Assembly (NCBI GenBank): GCA_902799905.1
Contig: CADCCB010000025.1
Location: 1-46,083 of the forward strand
Length of the DNA stretch: 46,083 nucleotides
Origin: an uncultured Prevotellaceae bacterium
Lineage (GTDB): Bacteria; Bacteroidota; Bacteroidia; Bacteroidales; Bacteroidaceae
Direction of reading: 5' to 3'
Shown: in pieces, positions 15,607 through 26,509 of the stretch
Layout of the letters: each line of letters begins with the position of its first letter
Numbering within the stretch: the stretch's first letter is position 1
Made by a program: the position numbers and the translations under genes
Notes under the pieces: generated by a model
The model's input: only the letters and a program-made list of their open reading frames with translations
Database searches by the model: none
What the model was told of the DNA's origin: nothing

Positions 15607-16662
15607 CTCATGTCCTTCGGGCACAGCACGCGCCATACCGATGAACACAGAAGAGAGCAAGGTGAACACCATAGCCTGGATAAAGCAGACCAAACACTCG
15701 AGGCACATCATGAAGATGGCCATGATAACGCTGACCGCACTCATGCTATAGAACACACCTGCCGACATCGTAGCCACGAGGAAGATGATACAGGGCATTG
15801 CCACGGCTATGGCATGGCCTGCCATCATATTGGCAAAAAGTCGGATCATCAGCGCAAAGGGCTTGGTGAAGATTCCCACGAACTCGATGACGGGCATCAA
15901 GGGCACAGGAGCCTTGAGCAACAGGGGGACTTCGGGCCAGAAGATGTCCTTCCAATAGTGCTTGCTACCGGAGAACTGGACCACGACGAAGGTGCACAGG
16001 GCCAGGAAGAAGGTGACGGCGATGTTGCCAGTCACGTTGCCGCTTCCCGGTGGGAAGGGGATGAGTCCCAACACGTTGCAGGTGAAGATGAAGAAGAAGC
16101 AGGTCAGCAGGTAGGGCACATACTTCTCGTAGCCCTTGCCGATACCCGGCTTGATGATGTCCTCCACCACATACATGACGAGCATCTCTATCAGGCCGAC
16201 AAATCCGCCCGGTGCAGCATCCGATGGTTTGCGCTTCTTGTACCAACGGGCACAGAACAGGATGCAGCACAGCAGCAGAGTCACGTTGATGAACATCACG
16301 GCCACGGTCTTCGTAATCGAGAAGTCGAGTACGGGCTGCCCATCTTCAACTATCTTGCCTGCATTGTCGCCCTCGGTGGCAATAGCCAGATTATACGGGC
16401 CTTTACGCAGTCCTTCAGCATCGGCATGATGCTGGAACTGCGAGGAGCAGAACACATGCCAGCCTGTAGAACTATGCACAATGACAGGCAACGGGATGGC
16501 AAGTGCCACCGTGTCGCCTTCAGCATTCACATAGTCAGTCACATGCCAGTCGTGCGCGTCCTGAATATGCTCAAGCACTACCTCTTTTGCATTGAAATCT
16601 GCAGCCTTCACTCCAGTTGTCAACGCAATCAGCATAAGTGCCATGCAGAGCAGTCGTTTCAT
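15604..16662 (-). CDS. atpB: ATP synthase a subunit
   Basis: The membrane subunit that carries the proton half-channels. The 352-residue protein starts with a cleavable-type signal sequence (MKRLLCMALMLIALTTGVKA), then an extra periplasmic segment of about 100 residues, then the usual helices. The essential arginine is in FALMIRLFANMMAGH. A signal peptide and long N-terminal extension are common in Bacteroidetes a subunits. In-frame ATGs also occur at 16671 and 16677; I chose 16662 because the signal peptide begins there. A small membrane gene lies 33 nt upstream. Confidence 0.93.
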   Translation of the reverse strand: MKRLLCMALMLIALTTGVKAADFNAKEVVLEHIQDAHDWHVTDYVNAEGDTVALAIPLPVIVHSSTGWHVFCSSQFQHHADAEGLRKGPYNLAIATEGDNAGKIVEDGQPVLDFSITKTVAVMFINVTLLLCCILFCARWYKKRKPSDAAPGGFVGLIEMLVMYVVEDIIKPGIGKGYEKYVPYLLTCFFFIFTCNVLGLIPFPPGSGNVTGNIAVTFFLALCTFVVVQFSGSKHYWKDIFWPEVPLLLKAPVPLMPVIEFVGIFTKPFALMIRLFANMMAGHAIAVAMPCIIFLVATMSAGVFYSMSAVSVIMAIFMMCLECLVCFIQAMVFTLLSSVFIGMARAVPEGHE

Positions 16663-16695
16663 GTGATACATTATCAATGTTTTTTTATTAATTCC

Positions 16696-16959
16696 TTAAT
16701 GTCTCAGAGAGAGGGTCGCAACCATCATGACTATATACATTATTATATATATAATGGCAAACCTGACGGTTTCTTCTCTGCTATCGCTGATATACACGCT
16801 TATGGCGAAAAATGTGGCCAGCAGCAGGAAACGTATCGCTGCCATCAACATACAGAACTGAGGCAGTTTATCCGGCGCATGTCGTTTGGTGAGGTCGAAC
16901 CCCTTGACATAAGCCACGCCAAGCAGCGTGAAGAGTAGTGCGGCAAGAACGTAGATCAC
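16696..16959 (-). CDS. Small three-helix membrane protein in atp operon (AtpI-like position)
   Basis: An 87-residue protein with three hydrophobic segments (about 1-18, 37-58, 66-84). It shows little sequence likeness to classical AtpI, but stands where that assembly factor would be expected: it overlaps atpC by 4 nt and precedes atpB by 33 nt. It may help the c-ring or a subunit to assemble; this rests on position. Confidence 0.75.
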   Translation of the reverse strand: MIYVLAALLFTLLGVAYVKGFDLTKRHAPDKLPQFCMLMAAIRFLLLATFFAISVYISDSREETVRFAIIYIIMYIVMMVATLSLRH

Positions 16960-17189
16960 TCCGATTTCTCAACACAGAGTGACACCTCGTTCTTCTGCAC
17001 CTCGACGAACCCTCCCAGAATCTCCAGTTGCTGTCCGTCATACTCCACGACACCCTTTTGCAGCGTCGAGATGATGGGGGCATGGTCCTTAAGAATCTCG
17101 AACTGTCCCAATGTGCCAGGTACCCTTACCATCTCCACTTGGCCAGCGAACTCTATTCTCTCAGGAGAAACTATTTTGAGATTAAGCAT
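16956..17189 (-). CDS. atpC: ATP synthase epsilon subunit, short form
   Basis: The 77-residue protein has the N-terminal beta-sandwich of epsilon (LKIVSPERIEFAGQVEMVRV, then PGTLGQFEILKDHAPII). It lacks the C-terminal two-helix domain that makes other epsilon subunits about 135 residues long and lets them inhibit ATP hydrolysis. Short forms are usual in Bacteroidetes. It begins 37 nt after atpD and overlaps the next gene by 4 nt. Confidence 0.93.
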   Translation of the reverse strand: MLNLKIVSPERIEFAGQVEMVRVPGTLGQFEILKDHAPIISTLQKGVVEYDGQQLEILGGFVEVQKNEVSLCVEKSE

Positions 17190-17226
17190 ATTGTAAATTT
17201 ACGATTCGACAATCTACTAACTACAA

Positions 17227-18777
<1,551 letters not shown>

Positions 18778-18801
18778 TTATTGTTTTTTCGAAACCAGTT
18801 G

Positions 18802-18832
18802 CAAAGATAGGTATTTTTTTCCAATCGCCAAA
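18802..18832 (-). promoter_or_regulatory. Near-consensus promoter of the atp-queC operon
   Basis: Minus-strand TTTG (18832-18829), 19 nt, then TATCTTTG (18809-18802). This is a very good match to the Bacteroidetes housekeeping consensus, 48 nt upstream of atpD. Confidence 0.8.
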
Positions 18833-18936
18833 GGCTTTTAAGGAAAAATAAAGAAAAAACAAGAAAATGTATATTCAAAACGAGAAAACGAATATCGCAC
18901 AACCCCTCTTTTGGAAGAAAGTCCAATGAATTGGGC

Positions 18937-19551
18937 CTAAAGGATGTCCAGTCCACTTCTACGGAGGGCCGACTGCGCCATACGCTCATAGACAAGGCCC
19001 AGACCGGAAAAATGGATGACGGCCTGCAGGGCGGCTTTGCGAAGTGAGACATTGGGACTTTGCAGGGCCACAAGAGCCTGGTCGATGAACTCGTTGATAC
19101 CCCGTTCGTTCGGCTCCATCATCCGCATGAACAAACGGCTGAGCACGTGGTAGCCGCAAATCTGCGGCAGGTCTTCGGACGAAGCCAGCCATTGAAAAGC
19201 CTTATCCGCTGCATAAGGTAAATACTGATAGAGGTTAAAGGCCGCCTGCTCGGCAATCTCAATGGTCGAAGTCTGTTCCATCCAGATATCAACAACCTCC
19301 GGCAGCACTTCATCAGGAGGCATGATCATCGTAGCAAGAATCTTGCACTCCCGCACGTTCTCCTTCCATAAAGCAATGGCCAAATGGTAGTCTTTCCCTA
19401 TTTCGTCAGCCTTCTCGCGAAGACGGGGCAGCGTGGCTCCCCAGTTTAGATGGTAGTCAACGCCCTTGTCACGCATTGACTGGGCAACGGAGCCATCCAT
19501 CATCTGACGGAAAGACTGCTTGATTTGCCTTACCTGCTCTTCTATATTCAT
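18937..19551 (-). CDS. DNA alkylation repair protein (AlkD-like HEAT-repeat family)
   Basis: A 204-residue all-helical protein resembling the AlkD-type DNA glycosylase family (NLWGATLPRLREKA-type helix, then WKENVRECKILATMIMPP and helix pairs to the end). Classical AlkD removes bulky or cationic alkylated bases. Bacteroidetes members of this shorter form are less studied, so I keep the function as probable. The start overlaps the DPP III stop by 4 nt, so the two are co-translated. Confidence 0.75.
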   Translation of the reverse strand: MNIEEQVRQIKQSFRQMMDGSVAQSMRDKGVDYHLNWGATLPRLREKADEIGKDYHLAIALWKENVRECKILATMIMPPDEVLPEVVDIWMEQTSTIEIAEQAAFNLYQYLPYAADKAFQWLASSEDLPQICGYHVLSRLFMRMMEPNERGINEFIDQALVALQSPNVSLRKAALQAVIHFSGLGLVYERMAQSALRRSGLDIL

Positions 19552-21500
19552 ATTAATGTGGCATATTCGCTACTGTAGCGAAGCATCTGATGGGCGTATG
19601 ATTCAGAATAGTTGACCTGTATATCAACGATTTCACCATTCTCACAGACTGGCAACAACCAGGGATTGATGAAGCCCTTGTAGGGAGCAAGATGGAGTTT
19701 CTCGTAACGCTCAAGCACCTCTGCGTGCAGATCTGGATCAACCTTGACGGCATAGTCTTCAACCAATCGGCGGGCAGCCTCGAAGTCTCCCTCGCTCTTG
19801 ATACGCTGCACCTCAGCCAGTAATTGCGCGAAAAGGCCTCTCAACTCCTGGAAAGAACCTATTTCTAATTCGAAGACACCGTGCTTGCGAGTCAACTGAA
19901 CACTTTTGGAATGAGCCAAGACCCATCTTGAGATAAGAGCCCGGTTGCGCATGTGAGCCTCCTCAATTTGCCGGCCTGGCTGAATGCGCACAAGTTGCGT
20001 CATCAATCCGTTCAGGAGATACGTGTAGTAGGAAGACTTGTATGCCTCGCCATCTGGCAGCAATCCAAGTTCTATCAGTTTCTCATCGGCCATATAGTAC
20101 AGGCCAAACAGGTCAGCCCTCGCCTCCTCTATCGTGTTACCATAGTTCTTAAGCGCATCAGGGTCAACGCCTGGAAGCAGTTGCCCACTCCCATGTCCGA
20201 GGCACTCATGAAGGTCGGTATGGAGATTGTCGCAGGCATCACTATATTTTTCAATGAGAGCAAGCATCTCCTTGTCACGGATAAACTCTTCCCGAAAGCC
20301 ATTGCCCTGGGCCGCCTTGTTGTATGCATCAGTTATATTGCTGATCGTGATGCTTTTCGAGCCATGCTGCGCACGAATCCAATCAGCATTGGGAAGATTG
20401 ATGCCGATGGCAGTAGAAGGATACTCCTCGCCACCAAGCATAGCAGCACAAATCGCATTGGCCGTGACACCTTTGACCACTGGTTTGCGGAACCGAGGGT
20501 CTACGGGCGAATGATCCTCGAACCATTGTGCATTGTTACTGATAGCCCGCGTACGGATAGCAGCCTCTTCATCGACGTATTCAACCAGCCCTTCCCATGT
20601 ACCTTTCAAGCCTAACGGGTCTCCATACACCTCAATAAAGCCATTGATGAAGTCTACCTTCGTACCCAAGCAACTCACCCATTGAATGGAATATTCATCA
20701 AATATTCTTAAATCGCCTGAGTTATAGTATGTTACCAATAAATCAATAACCTGCTTTTGCTGTTCATTCTCTGCCACATCTGCTGCTTTCCGAAGCCAAT
20801 ACACAATCTGCCGGATGGCTTGACCATAGCGACCGTCAGCCTTCCAAACCTGTTCCTCCACTACCCCATTGCGTTTGACGAGCGTAGAGTTCAGTCCGAA
20901 GGATGGAGGACAGTCTGTGGCTTCAGTTTTCATCGCCGCATAAAAATCCTCTGCCTCTTTCTGAGTGACACCTTGATAGAAATTACAGGCAGACGTGGCA
21001 ATCAAATCCTCGCCATCAGCCTTGTTGACACGTTTGGGCAGAACATCAGGATTGAAGATGACGGGGAAGAGTTCATGGCAAAGTTCTTCCACCGTCTGCC
21101 CATCAGCCAACGGCAATTTTCGGGCATCAATACTGAGTACGGCACGTCGCAGATAATCCTCGCTGAATTCCGGCACAAACTTATCGCAGGCATAATGATG
21201 GTAGATACCACTGGAGAACCATACCCGCTTGAGGTAAGTCTCGAGAGCCTGAAACTGTTCATCGCAGTCATCCACATGCTCCAAATAGACTGCCTCAAGG
21301 AGTCTTCGAATACGAAGATTATATTCGCCGTTTTGGTCAAAAGTGATATCACGGCCATAAAGTGTGGCCTGCGACAAGTAGTAAACAAGTCGCTTTTGCT
21401 GTAAAGTCAGTTGTTCAAAGCCATTCAGACGGTACCTAAGCATCTGCAGATCAGCGAAACGCTCATCTGAATAGTTGAAATCCTTCGTATCGATAGTCAT
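19548..21500 (-). CDS. Dipeptidyl peptidase III (zinc metallopeptidase M49)
   Basis: A 650-residue M49 peptidase that cleaves dipeptides from the N-terminus of short peptides. The zinc motif is HECLGH at 431-436, the form known from Bacteroides DPP III rather than the common HELLGH. The third ligand motif EEARAD is at 458-463. There is no signal peptide, so a cytoplasmic role is likely. Such proteins are often mislabelled dihydrofolate reductase in Bacteroidetes annotations. It follows an AraC-type gene by 9 nt and overlaps the alkylation-repair gene by 4 nt. Confidence 0.92.
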   Translation of the reverse strand: MTIDTKDFNYSDERFADLQMLRYRLNGFEQLTLQQKRLVYYLSQATLYGRDITFDQNGEYNLRIRRLLEAVYLEHVDDCDEQFQALETYLKRVWFSSGIYHHYACDKFVPEFSEDYLRRAVLSIDARKLPLADGQTVEELCHELFPVIFNPDVLPKRVNKADGEDLIATSACNFYQGVTQKEAEDFYAAMKTEATDCPPSFGLNSTLVKRNGVVEEQVWKADGRYGQAIRQIVYWLRKAADVAENEQQKQVIDLLVTYYNSGDLRIFDEYSIQWVSCLGTKVDFINGFIEVYGDPLGLKGTWEGLVEYVDEEAAIRTRAISNNAQWFEDHSPVDPRFRKPVVKGVTANAICAAMLGGEEYPSTAIGINLPNADWIRAQHGSKSITISNITDAYNKAAQGNGFREEFIRDKEMLALIEKYSDACDNLHTDLHECLGHGSGQLLPGVDPDALKNYGNTIEEARADLFGLYYMADEKLIELGLLPDGEAYKSSYYTYLLNGLMTQLVRIQPGRQIEEAHMRNRALISRWVLAHSKSVQLTRKHGVFELEIGSFQELRGLFAQLLAEVQRIKSEGDFEAARRLVEDYAVKVDPDLHAEVLERYEKLHLAPYKGFINPWLLPVCENGEIVDIQVNYSESYAHQMLRYSSEYATLI

Positions 21501-21509
21501 CTGTCGGCC

Positions 21510-21947
21510 TTACTTTTTCTTACTTTTGGCCAACATAGCAGCATGCTGCAGTCTGTACTCCCTTGGTGTGATACCAGTGAGGCGGAAGAACGAGGCATAG
21601 AATGACTGCCGATTGGAAAAGCCCACCATATCACTCACTTCCTCAACACGCAGGTCCTGATAGCGCTTGTCCACGAGAATAGACATGGCTTCCTCAATAC
21701 GATACTTGTTGACGAATGACGTGTAGTTCATATGGAACTTCACATTTACCACGGCAGAAATATAGCGGGTATTGGTACCAAGTTCTTCCGCTAATCTCTT
21801 TGCAGAAAAGTTTTTGTCCTTATACTTCTTCTGCATAACAATGACATTAAGGATCTTCTCCTTCAACTCATCCATCAAGGCCGGACTGACGAGCGACCGA
21901 TACACGGCCTCCTTTTCCTTCTTTTCGGTTATGTTATACTTTGCCAT
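21510..21947 (-). CDS. Short AraC-family DNA-binding protein
   Basis: A 145-residue protein with an AraC/XylS-type double helix-turn-helix in its C-terminal 100 residues. The first is near FSAKRLAEELGTNTRYISAV and the second is marked by VGFSNRQSFYASFFRLTGIT and PREYR. There is no ligand-binding domain; the N-terminus (about 40 residues) is a charged helix. It is the first gene of a unit with DPP III and the alkylation-repair gene, and may regulate it. Confidence 0.88.
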   Translation of the reverse strand: MAKYNITEKKEKEAVYRSLVSPALMDELKEKILNVIVMQKKYKDKNFSAKRLAEELGTNTRYISAVVNVKFHMNYTSFVNKYRIEEAMSILVDKRYQDLRVEEVSDMVGFSNRQSFYASFFRLTGITPREYRLQHAAMLAKSKKK

Positions 21948-21988
21948 GATTAAGTAACTTTAATGGTTGATGCCAAGAATATTTTCTG

Positions 21989-21996
21989 CAAAAATA
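21989..21996 (-). promoter_or_regulatory. TATTTTTG -7 element for the araC-DPP III unit
   Basis: Minus-strand TATTTTTG, 42 nt upstream of the AraC-type gene. A possible TTG box sits 23 nt further up, slightly too far. The divergent purU promoter lies about 90 nt away. Confidence 0.45.
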
Positions 21997-22080
21997 CAAC
22001 TTTTTTCCGAAAAACGGCACAACTTTTAAAGAAAAATATCAAAAAAGTCTATAAAAGGCCCTTTAAACGAATATTTTTTG

Positions 22081-22088
22081 TATCTTTG
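22081..22088 (+). promoter_or_regulatory. TATCTTTG -7 element for purU-his genes
   Basis: A consensus -7 element 28 nt upstream of the purU start. The -33 region (CTTTAA) is weak. It shows that the in-frame ATG at 22078 precedes the transcription start, so purU begins at 22117. Confidence 0.6.
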
Positions 22089-22116
22089 CACGTCGAAAAC
22101 AGAGATTAGTAAAGAA

Positions 22117-22980
22117 ATGAAACCAACAGCCATTTTACTTCTGCATTGTCCTGACCAACAGGGCATCATTACTGAAGTGACCAAATTCATTACGGATAAC
22201 AAGGGCAACATCGTCTATCTGGACCAATATGTTGACCGTCAGGACGGCATGTTCTTCATGCGCATTGAATGGGAACTGGACGGATTCCTGATTCCCCGCG
22301 ACAAGATTTACGAATATATCACGACGCTCTACGCCCAACGCTATAAGATGAAGTTCAGCCTTTACTATAGCGACAAACGCCCCAGGATGGCCATTTTCGT
22401 ATCAAAAATGAGCCATTGCCTCTACGATTTGCTGGCCCGCTGGAAGGCCGGAGAGTTTGAGTGTGACATCCCCTGTATTGTCAGTAATCACGAGGACTTG
22501 CGCTATGTGGCTGAACAATTCGGAATCCCCTATTATGTGTGGAGTATCAAGAAAGACCACTCCAACAAGGCAGAGGTGGAAAAGTCCGAGATGGATCTTC
22601 TGAAGAAGGAAGACATCTCGTTTATCGTGCTGGCCCGCTACATGCAGATCATCAGCGACGAGATGATAGCAGCCTATCCTCATCACATCATCAACATCCA
22701 CCACTCGTTCCTTCCTGCTTTCGTGGGAGCAAAGCCCTATCACCAGGCCTGGGAGCGCGGTGTAAAGATTATTGGGGCGACAAGCCATTATGTAACAGCA
22801 GAACTGGATGCAGGTCCCATCATCGAACAGGATGTGGCACGTATCACCCATAAAGACACGCCCGAGAGTCTCGTTCTGAAAGGCAAAGATCTGGAGAAGA
22901 TTGTGCTGTCTCGTGCCGTGAGCAAGCATATTCAACGCAAAATTCTTACCTACAAGAACAAGACCATCATATTCAGTTAA
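22117..22980 (+). CDS. purU: Formyltetrahydrofolate deformylase
   Basis: PurU hydrolyses 10-formyl-THF to THF and formate, balancing one-carbon units and supplying formate to purine synthesis. The 287-residue protein has an N-terminal ACT domain (about 1-85, ILLLHCPDQQGIITEVTKF) and a C-terminal formyltransferase-like domain. Catalytic segments are NIHHSFLPAF and ATSHYVTAELDAGPII. It stands 11 nt upstream of hisH and is probably in the same transcript. The histidine pathway releases AICAR, a purine intermediate that needs a formyl group, so a metabolic link is plausible. Confidence 0.93.
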   Translation: MKPTAILLLHCPDQQGIITEVTKFITDNKGNIVYLDQYVDRQDGMFFMRIEWELDGFLIPRDKIYEYITTLYAQRYKMKFSLYYSDKRPRMAIFVSKMSHCLYDLLARWKAGEFECDIPCIVSNHEDLRYVAEQFGIPYYVWSIKKDHSNKAEVEKSEMDLLKKEDISFIVLARYMQIISDEMIAAYPHHIINIHHSFLPAFVGAKPYHQAWERGVKIIGATSHYVTAELDAGPIIEQDVARITHKDTPESLVLKGKDLEKIVLSRAVSKHIQRKILTYKNKTIIFS

Positions 22981-22991
22981 GGTTCACAGTC

Positions 22992-23579
22992 ATGCAAGTA
23001 GCAGTTGTCAAATATAACGCTGGAAACATCTTCTCAGTCATGAACGCTTTGCGAAGACTGGGAGTAGACCCTCTTTTGACAGATGATGCCAGCCAATTGA
23101 GGAAAGCCGACCGTGTGCTTTTCCCTGGACAGGGCGAAGCCAGTGGGGCAATGGCCTACCTTCATGAGCGAGGACTTGACGATGTGATCCGCACGCTGAC
23201 CCAGCCAGTCCTAGGCATCTGCATCGGACAGCAGTTGATGTGTGCCCACTCAGAAGAAGGCAACACGGACTGCCTTGGCATCTTCGACGTTCAGGTAAAA
23301 CGCTTCTGCCCCACCCGCCATGAGGACAAAGTTCCATGTATGGGATGGAATAGGCTATACGATACGAAATCGGCACTTATGAAAGGCATCGAGGGACAAT
23401 ACACCTACTTCGTACACAGTTACTATGTGCCGCTATGCCAGGAGACGATAGCCACTACCGACTATATATTATCCTATAGCGCTGCTCTACAAAAAGACAA
23501 TTTCTACGCCACTCAATTCCATCCGGAAAAGAGCGGTAGCGTAGGAGAACAGATTATCAAGAACTTCTTACAACTATGA
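22992..23579 (+). CDS. hisH: Imidazole glycerol phosphate synthase, glutaminase subunit
   Basis: HisH releases ammonia from glutamine for HisF. The 195-residue class I amidotransferase has the nucleophile C77 in LGICIGQQLM, and the His-Glu pair in QFHPEKSG. Length is normal. It overlaps hisA by 4 nt, and hisF lies one gene further on. Confidence 0.96.
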   Translation: MQVAVVKYNAGNIFSVMNALRRLGVDPLLTDDASQLRKADRVLFPGQGEASGAMAYLHERGLDDVIRTLTQPVLGICIGQQLMCAHSEEGNTDCLGIFDVQVKRFCPTRHEDKVPCMGWNRLYDTKSALMKGIEGQYTYFVHSYYVPLCQETIATTDYILSYSAALQKDNFYATQFHPEKSGSVGEQIIKNFLQL

Positions 23580-24307
23580 TAGAACTGATTCCCGCTATTG
23601 ACATCATTGACGGTAAATGCGTGCGTCTAACCAAAGGCGACTATAATCAGAAGACCGTTTACGGCAATCCGCTAGATATGGCACAGAGGTTTGAGGCCAT
23701 CGGTTATCACCGTCTGCATGTTGTAGACCTGGATGGTGCAAAGTCCAAACACGTCGTCAACAGCGATGTGCTCCACCAGATTACCAAAGGCACTAATCTT
23801 ATTGTCGACTTCGGAGGCGGCATCAAGACTGATGAGGATATCGAGAAAGCCTTTGAGGCTGGCGCCTCGATGGTGACAATCGGCTCAGTGGCTGTCACAT
23901 GCCCTGACCTTTTCAAGCGTTGGCTGCAACGATTTGGTGCCGAGCGTATCATATTGGGAGCCGACGTACGCAACGGTATGATCAGCATTAACGGTTGGAA
24001 GGAAGACTCACAGGAGCATCTGACTGACTTCTTGAGACGCTATGTAGACATGGGCATCAAGAATGTACTATGTACGGAGATATCGAAAGACGGCACGCTC
24101 TCAGGGCCTGCCATACCTTTATACAAGGACATCATGGCCGCCTACCCGCAACTGAACCTCATCGCCAGCGGTGGGGTGAGTTCTATCGATGACATCAAAG
24201 CATTAGACGCTTCGGGCATTCCTGCGGTAGTATTCGGGAAAGCCATCTATGAAGGCCGCATCGACCTGCAGGAACTGATCAATTGGAAAATGGAAAATTG
24301 TAAATAG
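23576..24307 (+). CDS. hisA: ProFAR isomerase
   Basis: HisA is the Amadori isomerase of histidine synthesis. The 243-residue (beta-alpha)8 barrel has the N-terminal [14 protein letters not shown] and the phosphate sites [12 protein letters not shown] and LIASGGVSS. The final residues NWKMENCK are encoded by an ATGGAAAATTG-type short repeat that runs into the stop, which suggests that the tail was reshaped by repeat expansion. The gap to hisF is 2 nt. Confidence 0.96.
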   Translation: MIELIPAIDIIDGKCVRLTKGDYNQKTVYGNPLDMAQRFEAIGYHRLHVVDLDGAKSKHVVNSDVLHQITKGTNLIVDFGGGIKTDEDIEKAFEAGASMVTIGSVAVTCPDLFKRWLQRFGAERIILGADVRNGMISINGWKEDSQEHLTDFLRRYVDMGIKNVLCTEISKDGTLSGPAIPLYKDIMAAYPQLNLIASGGVSSIDDIKALDASGIPAVVFGKAIYEGRIDLQELINWKMENCK

Positions 24308-24309
24308 AA

Positions 24310-25068
24310 ATGGGACTGGCAAAGCGAATCATACCCTGTCTGGATGTCAAAAACGGGGAAACGGTCAAAGGCATCAACTTCGTAGGACTACGGAGTGCCG
24401 GTGATCCTGTTGAACTAGGTAAGGCCTACAGCGAGGCTGGAGCCGATGAACTAGTGTTCCTGGACATCACAGCCAGTTTCGAGGGACGCAAGACTTTCAC
24501 AGAAATGGTCACCAAAGTGGCTCAGCAACTGAGCATCCCTTTTACTGTGGGAGGCGGCATCAACGAACTGGCTGACGTGGAGCGCATGCTTTATGCTGGT
24601 GCAGACAAGGTGAGCATCAATAGTGCTGCCCTACGCCGTCCAGAACTCATCGAAGAAGTGGCCAGCCGCTTTGGCAGTCAAGTCTGCGTGGTGGCTATTG
24701 ACGCCCGTCACGATGCCGATGGATGGCATTGTTATCTGAAAGGCGGTCGCGAGCGTACAGAACGAGAACTGCAAGAATGGGCCCACGAGGCTCAAGAGCG
24801 GGGTGCAGGCGAGATACTCTTCACTAGTATGGACCATGATGGTGTGAAGACTGGCTATGCCAACGAGGAACTTGCCAAGATGGCCGACCAACTCAGCATT
24901 CCCATCATCGCCAGTGGCGGTGCAGGCAAGAAAGAACATTTCCGCGATGCCTTCACCATAGGACATGCTGATGCAGCCCTTGCCGCCAGTGTGTTCCATT
25001 TTGGCGAGATACCTATCCAGGAACTAAAGCAATATCTGAAGCACGAAGGAATAAACGTAAGAATATGA
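24310..25068 (+). CDS. hisF: Imidazole glycerol phosphate synthase, cyclase subunit
   Basis: HisF uses ammonia from HisH to close the imidazole ring, giving IGP and AICAR. The 252-residue barrel has the catalytic aspartates in [14 protein letters not shown] and [12 protein letters not shown]. It overlaps hisIE by 4 nt. Confidence 0.97.
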   Translation: MGLAKRIIPCLDVKNGETVKGINFVGLRSAGDPVELGKAYSEAGADELVFLDITASFEGRKTFTEMVTKVAQQLSIPFTVGGGINELADVERMLYAGADKVSINSAALRRPELIEEVASRFGSQVCVVAIDARHDADGWHCYLKGGRERTERELQEWAHEAQERGAGEILFTSMDHDGVKTGYANEELAKMADQLSIPIIASGGAGKKEHFRDAFTIGHADAALAASVFHFGEIPIQELKQYLKHEGINVRI

Positions 25069-25712
25069 CTATAGACTTCAATAAGATGGGCGGACTTGTT
25101 CCCGCCATCATACAAGATGCAGACACGAAAAACGTGCTGATGCTGGGCTTCATGAACGAAGAGGCCTACAAAAAGACATTGGATACGGGCAAGGTAACCT
25201 TTTGGAGCCGTACCCGTCAGACCTTATGGACCAAGGGTGAAACCAGCGGACACTTCCTGCATCTAGTGAGCATGGACATCGACTGCGACAACGACACGCT
25301 ACTTGTCAAGGTACACCCAGACGGGCCCACCTGCCATAAGGGCACCGACACCTGCTGGGGCGAAGACAACGTGTCCGAGCCGCTGATGTTCCTGAAGGAG
25401 TTGCAGGACTTCATCTACAAGCGTCACGAGGAAATGCCCGAGGGCAGTTATACCACTAAACTCTTCCGTGACGGTGTAAATAAGATGGCACAAAAAGTTG
25501 GTGAAGAGGCGCTGGAGACCGTTATCGAAGCCACTAACGGTACCAACGAGCATTTGGTCTATGAGGCCTCAGACATGCTCTATCATTTGCTTGTCCTGCT
25601 TACCAGCAAGGGCCTACGCATAGAAGATCTGGCAGAGGAACTCCATCGTCGCCACGACCCGGAATGGGACAAGAAACGTCGTATGGCCAAAGCAAAGGGA
25701 GAAATGAAGTAA
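25065..25712 (+). CDS. hisIE: Bifunctional phosphoribosyl-AMP cyclohydrolase / phosphoribosyl-ATP pyrophosphatase
   Basis: A fusion of two histidine-pathway enzymes in 215 residues. The N-terminal HisI domain (about 1-110) has the metal-binding [10 protein letters not shown] and [12 protein letters not shown]. The C-terminal HisE domain (about 120-210) has [12 protein letters not shown]. The other his genes (hisG, D, C, B) are not in this window. ftsE starts 15 nt later. Confidence 0.95.
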   Translation: MTIDFNKMGGLVPAIIQDADTKNVLMLGFMNEEAYKKTLDTGKVTFWSRTRQTLWTKGETSGHFLHLVSMDIDCDNDTLLVKVHPDGPTCHKGTDTCWGEDNVSEPLMFLKELQDFIYKRHEEMPEGSYTTKLFRDGVNKMAQKVGEEALETVIEATNGTNEHLVYEASDMLYHLLVLLTSKGLRIEDLAEELHRRHDPEWDKKRRMAKAKGEMK

Positions 25713-25727
25713 GAAACAAGAAATAAC

Positions 25728-26492
25728 ATGTTTGGAAAAGCAATGGTGCTGATTGATTATAAAAATGTTACGGTGAAGCAGGCCCACGGTATAGAAGTGC
25801 TGAACCATGTTGACTTCCACGTAGAGGAAGGCGAGTTTGTTTACATCATTGGCCGCGTGGGGGCTGGCAAGAGCAGTCTGCTGAAGACCTTCTATAACGA
25901 ACTGGATATCGACGAGGCTGACACAGCCTATGTCCTCGATAATGATATGCTGACCATACGCCGCAGGGATGTTCCTGCGTTGCGCAGACAAATGGGCATT
26001 GTGTTCCAGGATTTCCAGTTGCTGTCTGACAAGACCGTCGCCCAGAACCTTCGCTTTGTACTGAAGGCCACTGGCTGGAAAAAGAAGGACGGTATCGAGG
26101 AACGTATTGACGAAGTTCTGGAGAAGGTAGGGATGACGGATAAGAAGGACAAGATGCCCCACGAACTGTCTGGAGGCGAACAACAACGCGTAGCCATTGC
26201 CCGTGCCATTCTTAATTCGCCCAAACTGATTGTGGCTGACGAACCAACAGGAAATTTGGACCCTGTTACCGTGAAAGGTATCATGGACTTATTACGCAGC
26301 ATATCAGAATCGGGCACTGCCGTTGTCATGACCACTCACAACATCCCGATTATCAACCAATATCCTGGTACCGTCTATCGTTGCCACAACAGCCTCTTTG
26401 AGAAAGTGGAAGGCAACTATGCACAACTCGAAGATGAGGTTGAGGACAACCAGGAGAACGAAATAGAAGAATCTGAGAATAATCAAGAATAA
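25728..26492 (+). CDS. ftsE: Cell-division ABC transporter ATPase FtsE
   Basis: FtsE works with the membrane protein FtsX to activate peptidoglycan hydrolases during division. The 254-residue ATPase has Walker [10 protein letters not shown], signature [14 protein letters not shown] and Walker B LIVADEP. The C-terminus (about 225-254) is an acidic tail ([18 protein letters not shown]). ftsX is not adjacent. A second in-frame ATG lies at 25743. It follows the his genes closely and precedes aspartate kinase by 17 nt. Confidence 0.85.
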   Translation: MFGKAMVLIDYKNVTVKQAHGIEVLNHVDFHVEEGEFVYIIGRVGAGKSSLLKTFYNELDIDEADTAYVLDNDMLTIRRRDVPALRRQMGIVFQDFQLLSDKTVAQNLRFVLKATGWKKKDGIEERIDEVLEKVGMTDKKDKMPHELSGGEQQRVAIARAILNSPKLIVADEPTGNLDPVTVKGIMDLLRSISESGTAVVMTTHNIPIINQYPGTVYRCHNSLFEKVEGNYAQLEDEVEDNQENEIEESENNQE

Positions 26493-26509
26493 TAAAAAAA
26501 CATACGACT

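Noticed and set aside
15610-16938. Plus-strand frame of 442 codons opposite atpB
   Set aside because: Antisense to atpB and the small membrane gene; composition (His, Asp, Gln rich) is that of a shadow.
19548-21500. Dihydrofolate reductase
   Set aside because: Often used as a label for this family in Bacteroidetes, but HECLGH and EEARAD show an M49 dipeptidyl peptidase III.
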